Assembly (NCBI GenBank): GCA_002399765.1 | Contig: DHEG01000010.1 | Location: 1-10,886, forward strand | Source of the DNA: Caryophanales bacterium UBA4856 | GTDB lineage: Bacteria; Bacillota_I; Bacilli_A; RFN20; CAG-288 | Direction: 5' to 3' | Length of the DNA stretch: 10,886 bases | Shown: piece by piece, positions 1 to 4,333 of the stretch | Position numbering within the stretch: the first letter of the stretch is position 1 | Layout: every line of letters begins with the position of its first letter | Notes under the pieces: generated by a model | The model's database searches: none | What the model saw: only the letters and a program-made list of their open reading frames with translations | Told to the model about the DNA's origin: nothing | Position numbers and translations under genes: made by a program

Positions 1-102
1 TAAACCCGCAGCACTGCTAACGTAACCGGCTACTTTCGTAATATTTTTACAAGAGAAAGAGAAAAGTAGAGAACCGACTAATAAAAAATAAGATTTTTTA
101 TG
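1..102 (-). pseudogene. Partial lipoprotein-like reading frame with no start codon, running off the left edge
   Basis: An open frame of 34 codons reaches the window edge in phase. It begins with two lysines, continues with a hydrophobic stretch (SYFLLVGSLLFSFS), and reaches a cysteine at about residue 18, followed by a polar segment. That is the shape of a Sec signal peptide, perhaps of a lipoprotein, but the lipobox (S-F-S-C) is weak. A ribosome site (AAGAGG, 108-113) and a near-consensus promoter (127-155) sit correctly upstream. However, the frame has no ATG, GTG or TTG. Where the start should be, the minus strand reads AT followed by six A's. Inserting one G there would give Met-Lys-Lys with 6-base ribosome-site spacing. 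Either the gene lost its start by a one-base deletion or the base is a sequence error. Function unknown; only the N-terminus is visible. Confidence 0.45.
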
Positions 103-126
103 CGATGCCTCTTTTCCGACAATAAA

Positions 127-155
127 TTTATATGCTTTGGTAATATTTAAGTCAA
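127..155 (-). promoter_or_regulatory. Sigma-A-type promoter facing left
   Basis: On the minus strand a -35 TTGACT (150-155) and a -10 TATAAA (127-132) are separated by exactly 17 bases. The predicted transcript starts near 120, about 18 bases before the expected start of the lipoprotein-like frame. The -35 overlaps the dyad at 151-162. Confidence 0.65.
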
Positions 156-162
156 GTTTGAC
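151..162. promoter_or_regulatory. Dyad GTCAA-GT-TTGAC between divergent promoters, operator candidate
   Basis: This is a 5-base inverted repeat with a 2-base centre. Its two arms supply most of the -35 elements of the leftward promoter (150-155) and the rightward promoter (158-163). A protein bound here could control both. The symmetry also follows partly from two TTGAC hexamers lying head to head, so an operator role is inference. Confidence 0.3.
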
Positions 163-185
163 TTTACAATATCAAAAAGTATCAT
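158..185 (+). promoter_or_regulatory. Possible sigma-A-type promoter facing right
   Basis: TTGACT (158-163) and TATCAT (180-185) are spaced by 16 bases on the plus strand. Transcription would start near 192 and run towards, and antisense to, tRNA-Gly. No convincing gene follows, so it would make a short non-coding RNA, belong to decayed DNA, or be a chance match in AT-rich sequence. Confidence 0.35.
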
Positions 186-207
186 TATGTGTTTACTTTG
201 CATTTCA

Positions 208-222
208 GAGTAAGCGACGAGA
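208..222. repeat. 15-base near-copy of the tRNA-Gly 3' end
   Basis: Positions 208-222 match 386-400 in 14 of 15 bases, in the same orientation. The source segment covers part of the encoded CCA, the 3' acceptor strand and part of the T-stem of tRNA-Gly. The two copies are 178 bases apart. Tyrosine-integrase elements duplicate tRNA 3' ends in this way, so this could be a relic attachment site. A tRNA fragment left by duplication is the alternative. Confidence 0.4.
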
Positions 223-229
223 GATTATT

Positions 230-279
230 AAAAGAAGCCCCCACGACCGCAAGGGCTGCTGTAATCAGCACCCGATTAC
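230..279. other. Cluster of short, partly competing hairpins
   Basis: Three inverted repeats overlap here: AGCCC/GGGCT (236-240 with 253-257), TGCTG/CAGCA closing a TAAT loop (257-261 with 266-270), and GTAATC/GATTAC (261-266 with 274-279). The second and third exclude each other. Read on the minus strand, the first is followed by TCTTTT, like a weak terminator. No known RNA family was recognised. From 223 to 339 there is no supported gene. Confidence 0.3.
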
Positions 280-339
280 CTCTTGCAAATAATCCCTCAC
301 GAAAGCAGTAGAGAGCCAAGGCCAGTCAGGATTTTGACG

Positions 340-367
340 AAAAAAAGGGATCCCTTCCGAGATCCCT
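340..367 (-). terminator. Rho-independent terminator of tRNA-Gly
   Basis: On the minus strand a perfect 7-bp stem AGGGATC/GATCCCT (361-367 with 346-352) with an 8-base loop is followed directly by seven T's. It begins 16 bases beyond the tRNA 3' end and ends the tRNA-Gly transcript. Confidence 0.8.
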
Positions 368-383
368 CTACAATGTCTATGAA

Positions 384-457
384 TGGAGCAAGCGACGAGA
401 ATCGAACTCGCGTGACGACCTTGGCAAGGTCGTGTTCTACCACTGAACTACGCCTGC
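384..457 (-). tRNA. tRNA-Gly (anticodon GCC)
   Basis: The minus strand folds into a complete cloverleaf of 74 bases. The acceptor stem GCAGGCG/CGCTTGC contains one G-U pair. The D-arm stem is GTTC/GAAC. The anticodon stem CGACC/GGTCG encloses loop TTGCCAA with anticodon GCC. There is a 4-base variable loop and a standard T-loop TTCGATT. The discriminator is U73, as in bacterial glycine tRNAs, and CCA is encoded. It reads GGC and GGU codons. It has its own promoter upstream and terminator downstream. Its 3' end is partly repeated at 208-222. Confidence 0.97.
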
Positions 458-485
458 ATAACTTGTTCCGTCTTAGGCGTAGGTA

Positions 486-514
486 ATGATAGCACCGCGC
501 AAAACTTCATGCAA
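486..514 (-). promoter_or_regulatory. Promoter of tRNA-Gly with extended -10
   Basis: On the minus strand TTGCAT (509-514) and TATCAT (486-491) are separated by 17 bases. A TGC triplet just before the -10 makes it an extended -10. The start would be near 479, about 22 bases ahead of the mature tRNA. The -35 lies 8 bases past the kinase stop codon. Confidence 0.65.
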
Positions 515-522
515 CAGGGTTT

Positions 523-1176
523 TTATTCTTGCCTCAGGGCGTGAAGCTTTTCCTCTATTTCGCGCATTACCCTGGCCCTATCGGCAGGATTTGCCACCAC
601 ATCGGTCTTATCCATATCGATGGTCAAGACCTGGGAAGCCTTGTAGCAGTTATAGACCCAATTGTCGTAGCCTTCCCAAAGGAAGTGATAGTAACTTATC
701 AGCTCATCGCCCAATTCGAATGATCTTCCCCGTTTCTTTATCCTGGCAAGAACGGTATCGAAAGAGCCACGGAGATAGACCATTAGGTCTGGGGCCTTTT
801 TGGGCATGCCCCTTAGCTCTTCCATCATGTTGTTCAAAAGGTCTTCGTATATCTCCATTTCCAAAGAGGAGATGCGGCCCAATTCCTCGTTCTTCTTGGC
901 GAAATACCAATCCTCGTAAATGGATCTGTCCAAAACATTGTTGTTGTCGCCCAATGCTTCCTTGATGGCCTTGAAACGGGTGTTAAGGAACCAAAGCTGC
1001 AGCAAAAAAGGATAACGCTTGCGCTGAATCTCTTCAGGCGAGGCTTTGTAGAAAAGGGGGAGGATCTTGTTCCCGTTAACGGATTCGTAGAAGACCTGGC
1101 TGTGCAGCTCTTCCCCCAGAAGAGTCGCGACAGTAGTCTTGCCCAGGCCAATCATTCCACCTACTACGATCACCAA
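523..1176 (-). CDS. Deoxynucleoside kinase (dAK/dGK/dCK family)
   Basis: Phosphorylates a deoxynucleoside with ATP (or another NTP) to its 5'-monophosphate, the first salvage step to dNTPs in the cytosol. The 217-residue product has the family layout: P-loop GMIGLGKTT at residues 7-15; a Tyr-Glu pair at 30-31, the usual place of the catalytic base; the DRS motif at 83-85 after a hydrophobic strand; an Arg/Lys-rich LID (KKRGRSFE, 147-154); and a YYHFLWEGYDNW substrate-side helix near 162-173. The start is TTG at 1174-1176, seven bases after AAAGGAG; no ATG fits as well. B. subtilis keeps two such kinases beside serS, and here serS is 4.4 kb away. Which base it prefers cannot be read from sequence. 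No terminator separates it from tRNA-Gly. Confidence 0.92.
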   Translation of the reverse strand: MVIVVGGMIGLGKTTVATLLGEELHSQVFYESVNGNKILPLFYKASPEEIQRKRYPFLLQLWFLNTRFKAIKEALGDNNNVLDRSIYEDWYFAKKNEELGRISSLEMEIYEDLLNNMMEELRGMPKKAPDLMVYLRGSFDTVLARIKKRGRSFELGDELISYYHFLWEGYDNWVYNCYKASQVLTIDMDKTDVVANPADRARVMREIEEKLHALRQE

Positions 1177-1248
1177 GCACTTTCTCCTTTCTCTTTGGTC
1201 AGCGGTATCTAGTCTACATTAAAGATACTCACCTTCGTAGGAAAATGC

Positions 1249-1268
1249 CCTTACAATTTTGGGTAAGG
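1249..1268. repeat. Inverted repeat CCTTAC-N8-GTAAGG upstream of uppP
   Basis: Two perfect 6-base arms (1249-1254 and 1263-1268) are separated by 8 bases. The right arm covers the place where the uppP -35 should be. It may be an operator, or part of control shared with the divergent kinase gene. With arms this short, chance is possible. Confidence 0.3.
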
Positions 1269-1287
1269 ACAACGTGTCGCGCAAGCG

Positions 1288-1293
1288 TATAAT
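1288..1293 (+). promoter_or_regulatory. Consensus -10 (TATAAT) of uppP, 8 bases before the start codon
   Basis: A perfect TATAAT lies at 1288-1293. A start about 7 bases downstream would be near 1300, while the only possible ATG is at 1302. No good -35 is present at 16-18 bases (AAGGAC at 17), which suggests an activator or a weak promoter. Confidence 0.5.
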
Positions 1294-1301
1294 CCAAAGG
1301 T

Positions 1302-2231
1302 ATGGAAAACCCCTTAATTGAGGCCATTAAGGCCATTATCTACGGAATTGTCGAAGGCTTGACCGAGTGGCTGCCAGTCTCTTCCACAGGCCATATCATC
1401 ATCGTCTCGGCCATACCGGGCTTCGACGTCAGTTCGACTTATGGCGATGTTTTTTGGGAGTTCTTCTTGGTAGTCATTCAATTCGGCGCCATATGTGCCG
1501 TAATATGGAAGTTCTTCAAGAAACTGAATCCCTTGAGCGACAGAAATACCAAGGAAAAGAACAAGGCCATATGGATAATGTGGCTCAAGATCCTTATCGG
1601 TTGCCTGCCGGCTGGAATCATCGGCATATTGCTGGAAGAGTTTTTGCCAACCGCTGCCAAGTCTGCCTTTTATGATTCCGTTCCCCTTGTTACCAGTATG
1701 CTGATCCTATACGGTGTCCTTTTCGTAATAGGCGAGCGCTTCAACAAGTACAAGGCCAAGAAGTACGTTTCGTCTTTGCGGGAGAAGGGGAAAGACCCCA
1801 ATACCCCTTATCCCTACAAGTTCAGGAATGTCGAGGATATAGATTACCTGACGGCTTTATACATAGGCCTTATCCAGGTCCTTTCGATAGTCCCGGGGAC
1901 CTCCAGGTCCGGAGTGACCATCCTCGGGGCCTTGGCCTTGGGCGCATCAAGGACAGCCGCGGCTGAGTTCAGCTTCTATCTATCGATTCCCGTCATGGTC
2001 GGCGCGACCTTGGTCAAGGGTTATTCGTTCTATGAGTCCGGGGTCACCATCTCGAATAACATGGTCGTCTATTTGTTCTTCGGAACCATAACGGCCTTTG
2101 CCATATCGATACTGGTCATCAACTTCTTGATGAAGTTCATAAAGAAACACACTTTCGAAGGCTTCGGCTACTATAGGATCGCTGCCGGAATAGTTCTCGC
2201 TTCCCTGTTGGGAGCCGGGATAATTGCCTGA
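1302..2231 (+). CDS. uppP: Undecaprenyl-diphosphate phosphatase UppP (BacA)
   Basis: Membrane enzyme that dephosphorylates undecaprenyl diphosphate to the monophosphate, recycling the lipid carrier for peptidoglycan and other envelope polymers; in other bacteria it also confers bacitracin tolerance. Of 309 residues, the two signature regions are intact: VEGLTEWLPVSSTGH (17-31), with the paired glutamates E18 and E22, S28 and H31, and PGTSRSGVTI (198-207), with R202. Many hydrophobic segments agree with a polytopic protein. A cytosolic-looking basic loop at about 146-175 is longer than in E. coli UppP. The start is fixed, because an in-frame TAA ends 9 bases upstream and the alignment begins at once. 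There is no usable ribosome site. It is the only plus-strand protein gene here, and its TGA lies 10 bases from the stop of the opposing gene. Confidence 0.97.
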   Translation: MENPLIEAIKAIIYGIVEGLTEWLPVSSTGHIIIVSAIPGFDVSSTYGDVFWEFFLVVIQFGAICAVIWKFFKKLNPLSDRNTKEKNKAIWIMWLKILIGCLPAGIIGILLEEFLPTAAKSAFYDSVPLVTSMLILYGVLFVIGERFNKYKAKKYVSSLREKGKDPNTPYPYKFRNVEDIDYLTALYIGLIQVLSIVPGTSRSGVTILGALALGASRTAAAEFSFYLSIPVMVGATLVKGYSFYESGVTISNNMVVYLFFGTITAFAISILVINFLMKFIKKHTFEGFGYYRIAAGIVLASLLGAGIIA

Positions 2232-2241
2232 AGTCCCAAGC

Positions 2242-3198
2242 CTATTTGAAGATGAACATCTTGCGGGTCAGGTAATTCCAGACCAAGACGACTGCCGTCC
2301 TGAAGACAAAGACGCCGATATATGGCCAGCCCAAGTGGTTATAGAACAATGCCTCCATACCGATCCCGATGAGGAGACCGACAGCCGAAAGAAGTATGAA
2401 TAGGACCACTCCGCCAAATGTCTTTGAGATGTTGGCCTTTGTAGTCGCCTTATATACTATGAATACCGAGCAGATGTAGTTCAGGATGACCCCGATGGTG
2501 AAGCCAGCGGTTACGGCAATGACGGTTATCAAGACAGCGGCCAGACCGGTATGGGAGGTCAACACTTGCCGGGTGAGGCTTGTGCATAGGAAATCAGCTG
2601 CCGTTGCCAACAGCCCCACCAATATGAATCTATATATTTCCCAGATTATCTTCTTGTTGTCTAGGTTCCCATAGGCGAAGAGGAGGGCGTTCAGGTATTC
2701 GTAGGCCAAGGTTATCGTTGCCGCGATGAAATGGGCAGCCATCAATGGCACATATGCATAGGTGACCATCAAGGAGACCATTACCATATAGGCGAATACG
2801 CCCAAGAAGCCCAATATCAAGAAGGACCAGGCTCGGGAGCCGGATTCGAAAGAGGCTTTCTCTTCATGGGGATTCAATATGAAGAACGAGATGTTGAAAA
2901 AGACGACTTCACTGAGGCCTATCAAAAAGCCAAACAGCATAAGCTTCTTGGGGAAGACCAAATCGGCCAATTTCCAGACATCGGTTGGATCATAGCCGCC
3001 ATAAGCGCCCAAAAGCGCGAAAAGGGAACAGGCGATAATCAGAACCAAGACCTTGACGATCTCGGCCTTGCCGACCTTCTTGAATACTTTCCCGGCCTTT
3101 GGCGCTTCCTTTTCCTCCTGGCCGTCGAGAGACAACAGCAAGGAAGGCGAAAAGGCGATCCCTTTCGTCGTCTGACGCTCTTCTGTGTTAGTTACCAT
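2242..3198 (-). CDS. GtrA-family polytopic membrane protein with an extra N-terminal membrane half
   Basis: GtrA proteins are small four-helix membrane proteins thought to help flip undecaprenyl-phosphate-linked sugars or otherwise support glycan modification at the membrane. Here residues about 186-318 fit that family: RFILVGLLATAADFL, then NYICSVFIVYK, a third helix, and NYLTRKMFIFK at the very end. The first 45 residues are polar and charged. Residues about 46-177 add four further hydrophobic segments (about 47-66, 84-108, 124-146, 149-175), giving roughly eight, where the family usually has four in 120-150 residues. The first half may be a diverged second copy of the domain. The start at 3198 has only a weak ribosome site (GAGAG). 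No glycosyltransferase partner is adjacent, although uppP is convergent and a glycosyltransferase lies about 4.6 kb away. The substrate is unknown. Confidence 0.8.
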   Translation of the reverse strand: MVTNTEERQTTKGIAFSPSLLLSLDGQEEKEAPKAGKVFKKVGKAEIVKVLVLIIACSLFALLGAYGGYDPTDVWKLADLVFPKKLMLFGFLIGLSEVVFFNISFFILNPHEEKASFESGSRAWSFLILGFLGVFAYMVMVSLMVTYAYVPLMAAHFIAATITLAYEYLNALLFAYGNLDNKKIIWEIYRFILVGLLATAADFLCTSLTRQVLTSHTGLAAVLITVIAVTAGFTIGVILNYICSVFIVYKATTKANISKTFGGVVLFILLSAVGLLIGIGMEALFYNHLGWPYIGVFVFRTAVVLVWNYLTRKMFIFK

Positions 3199-3219
3199 AC
3201 ATAGGGCTCTCGCTTTGCC

Positions 3220-3249
3220 ATATTAGTAGGATAAAGCAAACCATTGAAA
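3220..3249 (-). promoter_or_regulatory. Candidate promoter of the GtrA-family gene
   Basis: On the minus strand TAATAT (3220-3225) is preceded by 18 bases and TTTCAA (3244-3249), a poor -35. A start near 3213 would leave a leader of about 15 bases. The -35 overlaps the T-run of the candidate terminator at 3247-3275. Confidence 0.35.
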
Positions 3250-3275
3250 AAGAGCGCTGAAACCGAAGGGCAACG
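3247..3275 (-). terminator. Candidate terminator of the 275-residue hypothetical gene
   Basis: Directly after the stop codon the minus strand can pair CGTTG (3271-3275) with CAGCG (3255-3259), with a small inner CC/GG pairing, and then reads CTCTTTTT. The stem is imperfect (one G-U pair, internal bulge). Confidence 0.4.
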
Positions 3276-3277
3276 TC

Positions 3278-4105
3278 TTACTCGAACCAGTATATGCAAC
3301 CGTTTTTGGCCGTCAGGTAATCGTCGACGGTAAACGATCCGATGGGTATGGGCCTCGATTCCGGATAAAACCTTGGCCAGTGGCCTTTGCCTTGTCCGAC
3401 GAGGCCTACCTTGGGATGGGTCTTCAAGAGTTGCCGGGTCTTTTCCACAAAGGCGTTGTAATCTTCCTCGATCAGTTCAATGACATTCCTGGAATCGTAA
3501 TAGGCCGAGCTTTTGAGGAACGAGAAGCCGATTTCGACCCCCTTGGCGAATTCCGCGAAATCCGCTTTCGGATTGCATTCGTAGGTTTCGGCCCTCAACG
3601 TCTTTTCGCCTTTGTTGTCTATTTGATCGTTGGTGGCCGAAAGGATCGTGTTGAACCTGATATCCATGTATCTCCTGTAGTGGGAAAACAGATCGGGATT
3701 CCTTGCCATGAATCCATAATAGTCTTTCAGATATGGCTCCTTGACCATCTTGGCCAAGGACTTCTTGCTTTTCAGGCCGTCAAAAGCGGCTAAGGCTTTG
3801 CGGATGGATTCATATTCCTTGGCCAAGGGAGCGGTTTGGTCGTAGTAGGCTCTGTTGTCCATCTCGTCTTTGACCTTGGTGATCTCTTCCACGCAATCCG
3901 AAAAAGACCTGGACTTTAGTTCAGCCAACGATCGGTATTTCGTTTCGTTCAAATAGCCCATTGTCGAGCTATCGTAATACTCATCCTCGTCCTCATAGTA
4001 GAAGGCGTAATCGAAGCCACGGCCGTTTGCCAAGAGAGGGACTAGGTTAATTCCCTCCTTTTCGAATATTAGTATGGAGCTGGGTATTCTCTTTCTTTGT
4101 TCCAT
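3278..4105 (-). CDS. Hypothetical protein of 275 residues, family not recognised
   Basis: I do not recognise this protein. It is predicted soluble: there is no signal peptide and no membrane-length hydrophobic stretch. The N-terminus (ILIFEKEGINLVPLLANG, from about residue 12) could be a beta strand and turn, followed by a very acidic, tyrosine-rich patch (FYYEDEDEYYD, near 35-45). The middle is charged and helix-like (about 58-125). The last 45 residues are richer in Gly, Pro, Trp and aromatics (GQGKGHWPRFYPESRPIP) and end in YWFE. Tyrosine, Lys and Glu are abundant, and base use is like its neighbours, so it does not look recently acquired. It is transcribed alone, between tRNA-Ala and the GtrA gene, each with its own signals. 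The start at 4105 has no ribosome site and a predicted leader of only about 15 bases. Confidence 0.75.
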   Translation of the reverse strand: MEQRKRIPSSILIFEKEGINLVPLLANGRGFDYAFYYEDEDEYYDSSTMGYLNETKYRSLAELKSRSFSDCVEEITKVKDEMDNRAYYDQTAPLAKEYESIRKALAAFDGLKSKKSLAKMVKEPYLKDYYGFMARNPDLFSHYRRYMDIRFNTILSATNDQIDNKGEKTLRAETYECNPKADFAEFAKGVEIGFSFLKSSAYYDSRNVIELIEEDYNAFVEKTRQLLKTHPKVGLVGQGKGHWPRFYPESRPIPIGSFTVDDYLTAKNGCIYWFE

Positions 4106-4126
4106 AATCGATGATTACTCAAACGA

Positions 4127-4132
4127 ATTATA
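4127..4132 (-). promoter_or_regulatory. Consensus -10 (TATAAT) of the hypothetical gene
   Basis: TATAAT on the minus strand begins one base after the seven-T run of the tRNA-Ala terminator. The -35 position (4150-4155, CCAAAA) falls in that terminator's loop and is poor. Predicted start is near 4120. Confidence 0.5.
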
Positions 4133-4133
4133 C

Positions 4134-4162
4134 AAAAAAAGCCTGACATTTTTGGTATCAGG
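4134..4162 (-). terminator. Rho-independent terminator of tRNA-Ala
   Basis: The minus strand forms a 7-bp stem CCTGATA/TGTCAGG with one T-G pair and an AT-rich loop, followed by C and seven T's. It starts 17 bases past the tRNA 3' end. Confidence 0.8.
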
Positions 4163-4178
4163 ATTTAATTTTTCCATT

Positions 4179-4254
4179 TGGTGGAGCTGACGGGAATCGG
4201 ACCCGCGACCCCGTCGTTGCGAACGACGTGCTCTCCCAACTGAGCTACAGCCCC
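4179..4254 (-). tRNA. tRNA-Ala (anticodon CGC), with C at T-loop position 55
   Basis: This is a complete 76-base cloverleaf. The acceptor stem GGGGCTG/CAGCTCC carries the alanine identity pair G3-U70. The D-arm is GCTC/GAGC. The anticodon stem CGTCG/CGACG holds loop TTCGCAA, giving anticodon CGC, which reads GCG. The T-stem GCGGG/CCCGT closes on loop TCCGATT. Discriminator A73 and CCA are encoded. Two things stand out: CGC is not the usual alanine anticodon in Bacillota (UGC is the general one), and the T-loop has C at position 55, where nearly all elongator tRNAs have U/pseudouridine. All stems pair, so it is probably functional. Confidence 0.95.
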
Positions 4255-4265
4255 GGCAAAAAGAG

Positions 4266-4274
4266 AGTATACCA
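4266..4274 (-). promoter_or_regulatory. Extended -10 promoter of tRNA-Ala
   Basis: On the minus strand TGG precedes TATACT, an extended -10. The start would be near 4259, about five bases before the mature tRNA. At 17 bases upstream the -35 position is only T's (4289-4294), part of the run below the nusG terminator. Confidence 0.6.
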
Positions 4275-4299
4275 TTATGGCTTTGCCTAAAAAAGGAAC

Positions 4300-4330
4300 A
4301 AAAAAAGCCTGGGCGATGAGCTCAGGCTTT
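4300..4330 (-). terminator. Rho-independent terminator of the rpmG-secE-nusG operon
   Basis: The minus strand pairs AAAGCCTG (4323-4330) with CAGGCTTT (4304-4311), an 8-bp perfect stem with an 11-base loop, and then runs on in T's. It begins 4 bases past the nusG stop codon. Confidence 0.88.
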
Positions 4331-4333
4331 CCG

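Noticed and set aside
208..319. Minus-strand frame of about 35 codons with a hydrophobic middle (VLITAALAVVGASF)
   Set aside because: No ATG and no ribosome site; it overlaps the hairpins and the tRNA-end repeat.
283..486. Plus-strand frame of 67 codons
   Set aside because: It crosses the tRNA-Gly gene and its terminator on the opposite strand.
2229..2231. Mollicute genetic code (TGA as Trp)
   Set aside because: TGA ends uppP and the dehydrogenase exactly at family length, and Trp codons in the genes are TGG.
2731..3204. Plus-strand frame of 157 codons
   Set aside because: Antisense to the GtrA-family gene, with no ribosome site and low-complexity charged composition.
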